From Actimicrobium sp. CCC2.4 (GTDB taxonomy: Bacteria; Pseudomonadota; Gammaproteobacteria; Burkholderiales; Burkholderiaceae_D), in the NCBI RefSeq assembly GCF_034347385.1, contig NZ_CP133777.1, positions 3,410,001 through 3,474,000 on the forward strand: DNA of 64,000 bases, read 5' to 3'. Each line of letters opens with the position of its first letter. The first letter of the stretch is position 1. The notes beneath the pieces were generated by a model. The model was not told the origin of the DNA. It did no database searches and saw nothing but the letters and a program-made list of their open reading frames with translations. The position numbers and the translations under genes are program-made. This document shows positions 1 to 6,696 of the stretch, one piece after another.

Positions 1-572
1 ATGACCGTCACCCAGCGAGCGGTGCTAATCAGTCCGCGTGCTGCGGCAGGTTGTGAATCGATCGATTTTTTCAGGCCGACAAACAGGTCATAGACAATGA
101 TCAGGAACGGGATCATGGCCAGGCTCCACCACATCCAGCGGGTGCCGCCGTCTGCCGAGATTTCACCTGGATAACCAAGCACGACCATCAACGCAGCCAG
201 CAAGCCGAGCTTGGTGCTTTTAGCGATGGTTTCGGCACGTGGCAAACGCATCACAAGGATCAGTTCGATCAGCAACAGTGGCACGGTGAGCAGCCAGTCA
301 ACGTAGCGATAGGCATCATTGAACTTGATACCGGAGGCTTTGATCTGGTCGCCGGTAATCACGAAAGCGGCTTCCCACGAATTGAAAATCCGCAGGTAGT
401 GGTAAGCCGCGATCAAGGTGACCAGGCCGGTGATGGTAAGAGCGGTGCGGTAAGCCGAAGCGACTTGCGAACGGCCCAGAAAGAAAAATATTGTTGCCGC
501 TCCCATGACGGCGATTGCAAATGAAAAGGCGTTGTAGACCAATTCGTACTGACCAAGTGTGACTGCTTCCAT
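1..572 (-). CDS. Xanthorhodopsin-like light-driven proton pump (partial, 3' end outside window)
   Basis: The first 190 codons of a seven-helix microbial rhodopsin are present; the retinal-lysine helix lies beyond the left edge. The helix C segment YRYVDWLLTVPLLLIE gives the proton acceptor Asp92, Thr96 and the proton donor Glu103, the D-T-E set of proteorhodopsin/xanthorhodopsin outward H+ pumps. His58 (AAYHYL) matches the acceptor-coupled His. Leu100 sits at the spectral tuning position (Leu in green-absorbing forms). The overall run GQYELVYNAFSF, FNDAYRYVDWLLTVP, LGYPGEIS closely follows Salinibacter xanthorhodopsin as I remember it. Where that protein has Gly156, which opens a carotenoid antenna pocket, this one appears to have Trp149 (TRWMWW), so no bound antenna is expected. 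A GGAG Shine-Dalgarno precedes the ATG. It lies 79 bp downstream of an anti-sigma-like gene and may be cotranscribed with the sigma pair. Confidence 0.93.
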   Translation of the reverse strand, partial: MEAVTLGQYELVYNAFSFAIAVMGAATIFFFLGRSQVASAYRTALTITGLVTLIAAYHYLRIFNSWEAAFVITGDQIKASGIKFNDAYRYVDWLLTVPLLLIELILVMRLPRAETIAKSTKLGLLAALMVVLGYPGEISADGGTRWMWWSLAMIPFLIIVYDLFVGLKKSIDSQPAAARGLISTARWVTV

Positions 573-609
573 GAACGATTCTCCGATGATCATGTTATTG
601 CTGACAGTT

Positions 610-636
610 CCGCACCTCACCAGTGGCGAAGTGCGG
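610..636. other. Small inverted repeat between anti-sigma gene and rhodopsin
   Basis: CCGCAC and GTGCGG pair across a 15-nt loop in the 79-bp gap before the rhodopsin gene. No T-run follows on the minus strand, so it is not a convincing terminator; it could slow or process the transcript. Function unknown. Confidence 0.35.
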
Positions 637-651
637 AGTTTTCAGACACCG

Positions 652-921
652 CTACCCGGGGCCGGATTCGTCGTCAGACTGTGCAAGCCGCTCTGCCTCA
701 CTCGCTGCAATGTACTGCATGATTCTTGCAGTGAAATTGTTGTCGAGGCAAAGATGACCTTGCAGCGCATCGTTGACGAACTGAGATGCTGCCAGCGCGG
801 TCATCATGGCCGGATCGGCCTTGACGACTGCGAGGGCGGCATCGAACTCTGATTGGCTCATCTCGTCGTCGAGAAGCATTGAAGCAGTTACCTGGCTGTC
901 GATACGTGATGTCAAAATCAA
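652..921 (-). CDS. Short anti-sigma-factor-like protein (RseA N-terminal type)
   Basis: This is an 89-residue protein whose ATG overlaps the sigma factor stop by 4 bp (ATGA), so the two are translationally coupled. The segment DDEMSQSEFDAALAVVKADPAMMTALAASQFVNDALQG followed by NNFTARIMQYIA has the layout of the sigma-binding N-terminal domain of RseA-type anti-sigma factors: an acidic start, a helix with DP, then a V.DALQG helix and an F..R.M..IA helix. There is no transmembrane segment and no cysteine-based zinc site, so, unlike RseA, it would be soluble and could not be controlled by regulated membrane proteolysis. The role is inferred from gene order and the weak domain resemblance; it might instead be an unrelated partner protein. 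Confidence 0.6.
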   Translation of the reverse strand: MILTSRIDSQVTASMLLDDEMSQSEFDAALAVVKADPAMMTALAASQFVNDALQGHLCLDNNFTARIMQYIAASEAERLAQSDDESGPG

Positions 922-1583
922 AGAAATCTCTGGGTAATGGTCCTGTCCAGCAAAGGACGAATAGCATCGGCAATAGTTGCACGTGCACGAAAAATATTTG
1001 AGCGAACTGTGTTGAGCGGCATATCCATCGACTCGGCGATCTGGGCATAGCTCAAACCCTCCTCCTCGCGCAGCATCAACGCATCCTTCATTGGCGTTGA
1101 CAAACCATCGATCGAGCGCCGGATACCGGCAGCCAGTTGCTGCTCCGCCAGCAACTCCTCGGGACCGTCGACGGTCCCTTGCAAACGCTCGGTGGCCGCC
1201 AGACCAAGTGACTCTGCCATATCGTCGAGCGAAACGCGATTATCGGCTTTGCCGTGCCCGTCGCGATGATACGAGATCATCAGGTTGCGGGCAATCGCAT
1301 ACAGCCAGGTCGCAAACCCGCTCTCGAAACGAAACCCCGGCAGGCTGCGATAGGCCCGCAAAAAAGTCTCCTGGGTGAGCTCTTCCGCCACGCCATTGTT
1401 GTGGACCGACGCATTGATAACGGCGGCTACACGGCGTTGATATTTGATGACCAGCACTTCGAAGGCGCGCAATTCACCGTCACAAAAGCTACGGATCAGC
1501 ATATCGTCGGCCTTGCTGGTATCGGATTGTTCCGGGCGTGGCCGCGGCTCCGGCGGCGGGACTACTGGGCTGCTATCTGACAT
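918..1583 (-). CDS. RpoE-like ECF sigma factor
   Basis: The protein has about 221 residues. After a proline-rich N-terminus (PPPEPRPRPEQ), region 2 is seen in LIRSFCDGELRAFEVLVIKYQRRV and ELTQETFLRAYRSLPGFRFESGFATWLYAIARNLMISYHR. Region 4 is seen in MKDALMLREEEGLSYAQIAESMDMPLNTVRSNIFRARATIADAI, a helix-turn-helix that reads the -35 element. It would direct RNA polymerase to a small regulon. I chose the ATG at 1583; a GTG three codons upstream (1592) is possible. It heads a minus-strand set with the anti-sigma-like gene and the rhodopsin, suggesting that the rhodopsin or its light or oxidative consequences belong to its regulon. That link is inference. The 1584-1787 gap is shared with the divergent ycaO. 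Confidence 0.92.
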   Translation of the reverse strand: MSDSSPVVPPPEPRPRPEQSDTSKADDMLIRSFCDGELRAFEVLVIKYQRRVAAVINASVHNNGVAEELTQETFLRAYRSLPGFRFESGFATWLYAIARNLMISYHRDGHGKADNRVSLDDMAESLGLAATERLQGTVDGPEELLAEQQLAAGIRRSIDGLSTPMKDALMLREEEGLSYAQIAESMDMPLNTVRSNIFRARATIADAIRPLLDRTITQRFL

Positions 1584-1787
1584 GGGGAGCACCGCTTCTC
1601 TGTAGTACTACTTTTTTAGTTATCGCTGAGTGCGCCGAGTGTACCAACTTAGTAGCACCTTCACAGGCAACCAATCGTTTTTTTCCTAAGACCGAAACCA
1701 TGCGGCCGCCCACGGAGTTTGCGGTAGCATATCAGCCTCCGCAAAATCGCTGCACTCCCGCCCCCAACAACCCACCGATTGCCCGCC

Positions 1788-3509
1788 ATGCACACAGAAA
1801 GCTTCATCCCCGGCAAAGACGCCTCCCTCGAATCGACGATCCGCACGATGCAGGCCAAGCTTGCCGGACGCGGTTTCCATCTGGACGAATCCTCGCTGCT
1901 CAACCCGGTCGAGGCGATCTGGTCGGTGCATATGAAAGACCACGAATGCCCGATGCTGTTTTCGAACGGCAAAGGCGCCACCGAACTGGCTGCACGTGCC
2001 AGTGCACTGGGCGAATTTTTCGAGCGTCTGGGTACGCATTATTTCTGGACCCATTTTTATCTTGGTGCGACCCGTGCCAACCGTCCGTTCGTCCACTATC
2101 CGCAGGAACGCTGGTTTGCGCCGACCGAAGACGGTCGCTGGCCGGTCGAGATGATGAATCCGGCATTGCACAGCTTTTATAATCCCAACGGCGAAATCGA
2201 CAGCCAGGTGCTGGTCGACCTGAACTCGGGCAATATCGCACGCGGCATCTGCACATTGCCGTACACCCGCCTGCGCGATGGCGAGCAGACCTGGATCCCG
2301 GTCAACATCATCGGCAATCTGTATGTCAGCAATGGCATGGCCGCCGGCAATACGATGATGGAAGCGCGCAGCCAGGCGCTGTCCGAAATTTTCGAGCGTC
2401 ATATCAAGTACCGCATCATCAGCGAAGGGCTGTGCCTGCCGGAAGTACCGGACGAGGTGATTGCCCGCTATCCCGGCATTGCTGCCGGCATCAAGGGCCT
2501 GCGTGACGCCGGTTTCGGCATCCTGGTGCGCGATGCGTCGCTCGGTGGCCGCTATCCGGTCATGTGCGTGACGCTGCTGCATCCGGGCGACCAGGGCTTG
2601 TTCGCCAGCTTCGGCGCGCATCCGCGCTTTGAGATTGCGCTTGAGCGGGCGCTGACCGAACTACTGCAAGGCCGCGCGCTGGCCTCGCTCGAAGGCTTCC
2701 CGGAACCGGGCTTCGACATGGATGAAATCACCGCCGTGGCCAACCTCGAAATCCACTTCGTTGATTCCAGCGGCGTGGTCAGCTGGGACTTCCTCGGTGA
2801 CACGCCCGACTTTCCGTTCGCCGACTGGAACTTCAGCAACACCACCGAAGAGGACTACAACTGGCTCTGCGCAGCCGTCGCTGCCGAAGACAAGGACATC
2901 TACGTATCGGACTTCAGCGAGCAAGGCGCCTACAGCTGCCGCATCCTGGTGCCGGGCATGTCGGAAATCTACCCGGTCGAAGATCTCGAATGGGAAAACA
3001 ATAGCGTCGGCAATGACATCCGTCCGGCGCTGGTACGGCTTGACTCCCTCAACGAAGAAGAATGCGCCGACCTGCTGGCCTACCTGCAGACCTCGAACCT
3101 CAACGACGAGCGCCCGTTATGGGAAATCCTCGGGCTGGCAATCCCGGCCGGCACGACCTGGAAAGAACTGCGCATCGGCGAACTGAAAACCCTGCTGGCG
3201 CTGGCCATCGGCGACGACGAAGCGATCCGCGAAGGCTGCGACTGGATTCACCAGTACAAGCAGATGAACCCGGCACGCCGGCTGGTCTATCGCTGCATCG
3301 ACAGTCTGGTGCAACTCGGACAGGACGAGGACTACCAGCGCGCCCTGGTGCTGCTGTACGGTGCCGACACCGTCCGCCAGGCCACCGCCCTGCTCGACCG
3401 CAGCGAATACTTTTTCGGACTGGCCACGCTGGGTCCCGACATGGAAGGCAGCGCGATGCACCAGACCTTGCTGGCGGCCTACGACAAGCTATTCGCAACA
3501 GCCGCGTAA
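1788..3509 (+). CDS. ycaO: YcaO-type accessory protein for ribosomal protein S12 methylthiolation
   Basis: The protein has 573 residues, against about 586 for E. coli YcaO. The N-terminus (ESFIPGKDASLESTIRTMQAKL, LNPVEAIWSVHMKD, FSNGKGATELAARASALGEFFERLGTHYF) follows E. coli YcaO nearly residue for residue. The family is an ATP-grasp-like fold; E. coli YcaO assists RimO-dependent beta-methylthiolation of Asp88 in ribosomal protein S12. The ATP/Mg acidic patches (ALGEFFERL, ALSEIFERHIKYR) are intact. The ATG at 1788 is preferred over an in-frame TTG at 1779 because it aligns with the E. coli start; no strong Shine-Dalgarno is seen. It is a single gene divergent from the ECF sigma factor, and its 3' flank is filled with family A palindromes. 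Confidence 0.93.
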   Translation: MHTESFIPGKDASLESTIRTMQAKLAGRGFHLDESSLLNPVEAIWSVHMKDHECPMLFSNGKGATELAARASALGEFFERLGTHYFWTHFYLGATRANRPFVHYPQERWFAPTEDGRWPVEMMNPALHSFYNPNGEIDSQVLVDLNSGNIARGICTLPYTRLRDGEQTWIPVNIIGNLYVSNGMAAGNTMMEARSQALSEIFERHIKYRIISEGLCLPEVPDEVIARYPGIAAGIKGLRDAGFGILVRDASLGGRYPVMCVTLLHPGDQGLFASFGAHPRFEIALERALTELLQGRALASLEGFPEPGFDMDEITAVANLEIHFVDSSGVVSWDFLGDTPDFPFADWNFSNTTEEDYNWLCAAVAAEDKDIYVSDFSEQGAYSCRILVPGMSEIYPVEDLEWENNSVGNDIRPALVRLDSLNEEECADLLAYLQTSNLNDERPLWEILGLAIPAGTTWKELRIGELKTLLALAIGDDEAIREGCDWIHQYKQMNPARRLVYRCIDSLVQLGQDEDYQRALVLLYGADTVRQATALLDRSEYFFGLATLGPDMEGSAMHQTLLAAYDKLFATAA

Positions 3510-3523
3510 GCCCGAAGCCCGGT

Positions 3524-3763
3524 GCGTGGGCACGGCTGTACCGTGCCCACGCGAATGCACCACCGAACCAGCAGAATTGACCGGTATCTCCGATGCGCGC
3601 GCGTGGGCACAAGCAGCCGTGCCCACCCTGTTGGAGCAAAATAGAAATGTCCGGTTTGGGGGTGCGGCGCACAGCCTCACCGTGCCCACGCGAATGCACC
3701 GCCAAAGTCCGAATTAACCAGCACCGTCGTTCCGCGCACGTGAGCACAAAAAGCCGTGCTCAC
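3524..3763. repeat. Cluster of four family A palindromes (GTGGGCAC ... GTGCCCAC)
   Basis: The 356-bp gap after ycaO holds four related units. At 3524-3552, GCGTGGGCACGG and CCGTGCCCACGC pair perfectly over 12 bp with a 5-nt loop. At 3603-3626, GTGGGCAC pairs with GTGCCCAC. At 3664-3702 there is a half-degenerate copy, also followed by GCGAATGCACC as in the first. At 3740-3763 the stem reads GTGAGCAC/GTGCTCAC, a paired change that keeps the stem. The same family recurs at 12809, 31495, 43883 and 45572. These are REP-like intergenic palindromes; they may form terminators or mRNA-stabilising hairpins. No gene is seen here. Confidence 0.85.
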
Positions 3764-3865
3764 CTAACTTGCAGCCTCATCAGACACTTGCCCCCCCCCG
3801 CAAAATAAATCCTTCAAACGAAATATAAATCCATATAATGTGTTTTTAAATTTCGTCACCTCTCC

Positions 3866-4195
3866 ATGTCCGCTCCCCCCATTCCGCTAGACCAGCTGCA
3901 AGCCTCCGCTGTCCAGGCGGCGGCCTTGCTCAAGGCGCTCTCCAATCCGACCCGCTTGCTGTTGCTGTGCCAGATCGGCCAGGGCGAATACTGCGTCGGC
4001 GAGCTCGAAACCCTGACCGGGATACGCCAGCCGACGCTATCGCAGCAACTCACCATCCTGCGTGCCGAAGCGCTGGTCAGCACGCGGCGTGAGGGCAAGC
4101 AAATCTTTTACCGCATCGCCAGCACGCAGGCGCTGGCGGTGATGCAAGTACTGATCGAACAATTTTGCCAATCTGAAAACGGAACGACACCATGA
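3866..4195 (+). CDS. ArsR-family sulfur-responsive repressor (BigR/SqrR-like)
   Basis: The protein is a 109-residue winged-helix regulator. ALLKALSNPTRLLLLCQI, VGELETLTGIRQPTLSQQLTILRAEALVSTRREGKQIFYRI is the ArsR HTH and wing. Cys35 (LLLLCQI) and Cys101 (EQFCQSE) fall where BigR and SqrR carry the two cysteines that form a disulfide or polysulfide bridge in response to sulfane sulfur or H2S; a third, Cys43, is extra. The canonical metal-binding ELCVCDL box of arsenic sensors is absent. Its stop overlaps the start of a YeeE/YedE gene by 4 bp, the usual BigR-operon layout, so it probably represses its own operon until persulfide appears. AT-rich sequence just upstream (3800-3865) likely holds promoter and operator. 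Confidence 0.87.
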   Translation: MSAPPIPLDQLQASAVQAAALLKALSNPTRLLLLCQIGQGEYCVGELETLTGIRQPTLSQQLTILRAEALVSTRREGKQIFYRIASTQALAVMQVLIEQFCQSENGTTP

Positions 4196-4623
4196 CCATA
4201 GACTGGATACATTTCACCCCGTGGACCTCGCTGGCCGGCGGGGTATTGATCGGGATCGCTGCAGCGATGCTGCTGTTTTTCAATGGCCGGATCGCCGGCA
4301 TCAGCGGCATCCTCGGTGGCCTGTTGCGGCCCGTGCGTGGCGATATCGGATGGCGTGCGGTGTTCGTGCTCGGGCTGCTTGCCGCACCGTTGGTTTGGCG
4401 TCTGTTCGCACCGTTACCTGAAGTACACGTCGAGGCCGGCAATCTCACGCTAATCGTCGCCGGCCTGCTGGTCGGACTCGGCACCCGCTATGGCGCGGGC
4501 TGCACCAGCGGTCATGGTGTGTGCGGACTGGCGCGCCTGTCGCCACGCTCGATGGTGGCAACGGCGGCCTTCATGCTGGCCGGGTTTGCCTGTGTTTATA
4601 TTGTTCGCCACGTGCTGGCTTGA
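4192..4623 (+). CDS. YeeE/YedE family sulfur-transport membrane protein, first half
   Basis: A 143-residue integral membrane protein with about four hydrophobic helices. It carries the family signature GTRYGAGCTSGHGVCGLARLS, in which the Cys of GCTSGHGVCG and the following Cys line the thiosulfate pathway in the characterised full-length YeeE/TsuA transporters. Here the transporter is split in two small proteins, as in PmpA/PmpB; this gene supplies the first half. It is coupled by ATGA overlap to the BigR-like repressor and followed after 10 bp by the second half. The likely role is movement of thiosulfate or another sulfane-sulfur species across the inner membrane; the substrate is inferred from the family and the regulator. 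Confidence 0.88.
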   Translation: MTIDWIHFTPWTSLAGGVLIGIAAAMLLFFNGRIAGISGILGGLLRPVRGDIGWRAVFVLGLLAAPLVWRLFAPLPEVHVEAGNLTLIVAGLLVGLGTRYGAGCTSGHGVCGLARLSPRSMVATAAFMLAGFACVYIVRHVLA

Positions 4624-4633
4624 GGAAATGATG

Positions 4634-5044
4634 ATGAAACTGCTACTGGCATTGCTGGCCGGCCTAGTGTTCGGCCTTGGCCTGATCCTGTCGGGCATGA
4701 CCGACCCTGCAAAAGTGATCGGCTTTCTTGACATCACCGGCAACTGGGACCCGTCGCTCGGACTGGTCATGGGCGGTGCGATCCTGGTCGGACTGTTGAC
4801 GTTCCGCCTGACCGCAAGCCGGGCGAAGGCCTACTTCGGCGACGCATTGCAGATCCCGACCTCGCGCGACATCGATCGCCGGCTGGTGCTGGGCTCGCTC
4901 ACGTTTGGCGTCGGTTGGGGACTAGCCGGTTACTGCCCGGGTCCGGCACTGGCTTCGCTGGCCGGCGGCGGGCAGCAGGCGTTGCTGTTTGTCGCGGCGA
5001 TGCTGGCCGGGATGATGCTATTTACGGTGCTCGAGAAACGCTGA
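4634..5044 (+). CDS. YeeE/YedE family sulfur-transport membrane protein, second half (DUF6691-type)
   Basis: About 136 residues. It begins MKLLLALLAGLVFGLGLILSGMTDPAKVIGFLDITGNWDPSLGLVMGGA and later has the conserved GWGLAGYCPGPALASLAGG, with a Cys in the GYCPGP motif typical of the second YeeE/YedE half. Three ATGs follow one another at 4628, 4631 and 4634; the GAGGA at 4622-4626 is best spaced for the third. The gene completes a repressor plus two-subunit transporter operon. The ensuing 83-bp gap leads to fnr. Confidence 0.88.
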   Translation: MKLLLALLAGLVFGLGLILSGMTDPAKVIGFLDITGNWDPSLGLVMGGAILVGLLTFRLTASRAKAYFGDALQIPTSRDIDRRLVLGSLTFGVGWGLAGYCPGPALASLAGGGQQALLFVAAMLAGMMLFTVLEKR

Positions 5045-5127
5045 TTTGATCCCATCCGGTCTGCTTGATGTCGTCATTTGCAGCCAAGATCGGTCTTTGA
5101 CCGTGCTTTTGTGATACATACAAAGCC

Positions 5128-5892
5128 ATGACCCAACCACTGACCTACTCTCCCACGCCCGCGCAAACCATTCATGCCATCAAGGCTAGTTGCGCGAGCT
5201 GCAGCCTGCACCAGTTGTGCCTGCCGATGGGCCTCGACGAAGGCGACATCAACCGGCTCGACCAGATCATCGGACGGCGTCGCCGCATCCAGCGCGACGA
5301 AGCCCTGTACCGGATGGAGGATCCGTTTCGCAACCTGTACGCGATCCGCTTCGGCCACTTCAAGACCTTTCAGATCAATCCCGGCGGCGACACCCATATC
5401 ACCGGATTCCAGATGGCCGGCGAGCTGCTCGGCATGGATGCGATCAGTACCGAGCGACATCATTGCGATGCAGTGGCGCTCGAAGACAGCGAAGTGTGCG
5501 AGATTCCGTTTGCCCGGCTCGAAGAATTGTTCGGCGAAATCCCGCGCCTGCTGCATCACTTTCATCGCATCATGAGTCAGGAAATCATGCGCGAGCAGAA
5601 CGTGATGCTACTGCTCGGTAACATGCGCGCCGAGCAGCGCTTCGCGGCTTTCCTCGTGAACCTGTCGTCGCGTTATGCGACGCGCGGTTATTCGGCGACC
5701 AGCTTCCAGTTGCGCATGTCGCGCGAAGATATCGGCAATTACCTCGGCCTGACCATCGAGAGCATCAGCCGCTTGCTGTCGCGCTTCAAGAAACAGGGCT
5801 GGCTGGAAGTCGACAAGCGCGAAGTCCGGCTCACCGATGCGACAACACTCAGGGCGCTGGCAGCCGGGACGACGCATTGCACACCGATGTAA
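5128..5892 (+). CDS. fnr: FNR-type oxygen-sensing transcription regulator
   Basis: A 254-residue CRP/FNR-family protein. N-terminal Cys22-x2-Cys25-x5-Cys31 (SCASCSLHQLC) plus an internal Cys (ERHHCDAV) provide the four ligands of the oxygen-labile [4Fe-4S] cluster. The cyclic-nucleotide-like beta roll follows (AIRFGHFKTFQINPGGDTHITGFQMAGELLGMDAI). The C-terminal HTH reads MSREDIGNYLGLTIESISRLLSRFKKQGWLEV; E..S.R is the FNR-specific recognition pattern for TTGAT-N4-ATCAA. Such boxes lie upstream of ccoN (11451-11464) and hemN (20412-20425), so this regulator probably controls the adjacent cbb3 oxidase and anaerobic haem synthesis. It is convergent with the cco cluster. Confidence 0.95.
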   Translation: MTQPLTYSPTPAQTIHAIKASCASCSLHQLCLPMGLDEGDINRLDQIIGRRRRIQRDEALYRMEDPFRNLYAIRFGHFKTFQINPGGDTHITGFQMAGELLGMDAISTERHHCDAVALEDSEVCEIPFARLEELFGEIPRLLHHFHRIMSQEIMREQNVMLLLGNMRAEQRFAAFLVNLSSRYATRGYSATSFQLRMSREDIGNYLGLTIESISRLLSRFKKQGWLEVDKREVRLTDATTLRALAAGTTHCTPM

Positions 5893-5901
5893 CTATCGGC
5901 C

Positions 5902-6144
5902 TCAGAACGGCAGGGTCCGGTCATCCGGCACCTGCATCAGATAGAGCGTCAGCAAGCTCGACAACGCACAGAACAGCCAGCTTGAAAAAAAGCCGATCGT
6001 GTACCAGGCAATGTCGGGCAAGCCGGTTGCAACACTGAAGCGCAGCAGCAATTCAGACGGATCAAACAGCGAAAAAAACAGCCCGGTCGCGGCAATCGCG
6101 GCGAGGAATGCGGGCCACAAAATCGTCATCACTAGTCGCAACAT
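5902..6144 (-). CDS. Small two-helix membrane protein at the end of the cco cluster
   Basis: An 80-residue protein with two hydrophobic segments (about residues 5-27 and 45-68) joined by DPSELLLRFSVATGLPD. It lies 12 bp after ccoH in the same direction, probably in the same transcript. I recognise no named domain. Position suggests a minor role in oxidase assembly or membrane insertion, but that is inference only. Confidence 0.7.
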   Translation of the reverse strand: MLRLVMTILWPAFLAAIAATGLFFSLFDPSELLLRFSVATGLPDIAWYTIGFFSSWLFCALSSLLTLYLMQVPDDRTLPF

Positions 6145-6156
6145 GGTCTGGCCTTT

Positions 6157-6684
6157 TTATTGGTGCGGCGGCACGTCGGCGCTCAACATCATGATTTTTT
6201 GCTCCGGCCATGTCAATTCACCATTGAGACGCCAGTCACGCTGTTGGCTCTCGATCAGGATCTGCCAGACGGCGCGGTCCAGCAGCGGCAGCGCTACCTG
6301 AAAATGTCCGCTGTCATCCAGCGCAGTGATCAGCCGGATATCCTTTTCCGGCAGGGTCGGATGGGCCAGATGCACGCGGATTTTTCCGGCCGGTGGCGGG
6401 CCGGCGGCGAACAGAGTACCGCTCAGCGTATCGGTGGCCGCATCGATCTGGCCAATGAATGACAAACCCATCGCCGTCGCCACGCGATCGCGCCGCAAGT
6501 CCAGGTTGATGGCCTTACCCTGCTGGTAGTAGTCGTCGACAACCAGCGCATCCTGATGGGTCACGGCAAGCCAGATCGTCACCGAACCGGCAACAATGAC
6601 CAGGAAGGGGCCGAGCATCAGCAGCCACGGCCAGCGGTGCTTGTACCAGGGAGCGGGTTTGTGGATCAGGGTTGAGGCATGCAT
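6157..6684 (-). CDS. ccoH: FixH/CcoH family cbb3 oxidase assembly protein
   Basis: A 175-residue protein with a single N-terminal membrane anchor (WPWLLMLGPFLVIVAGSVTIWLAVT) and a periplasmic domain. The conserved juxtamembrane segment DALVVDDYYQQGKAINLDLRRDR is the FixH hallmark. FixH/CcoH is needed for stable assembly of cbb3-type cytochrome oxidase and interacts with the CcoP subunit. It follows ccoG by 12 bp, in the standard cco gene order. Confidence 0.93.
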   Translation of the reverse strand: MHASTLIHKPAPWYKHRWPWLLMLGPFLVIVAGSVTIWLAVTHQDALVVDDYYQQGKAINLDLRRDRVATAMGLSFIGQIDAATDTLSGTLFAAGPPPAGKIRVHLAHPTLPEKDIRLITALDDSGHFQVALPLLDRAVWQILIESQQRDWRLNGELTWPEQKIMMLSADVPPHQ

Positions 6685-6696
6685 GGTGTTCTCCTG

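Noticed and set aside
3524-3763. CRISPR-like reading of the repeated GTGGGCAC units
   Set aside because: Units are palindromes with irregular spacing and variable arms; there are no uniform spacers and no cas genes.
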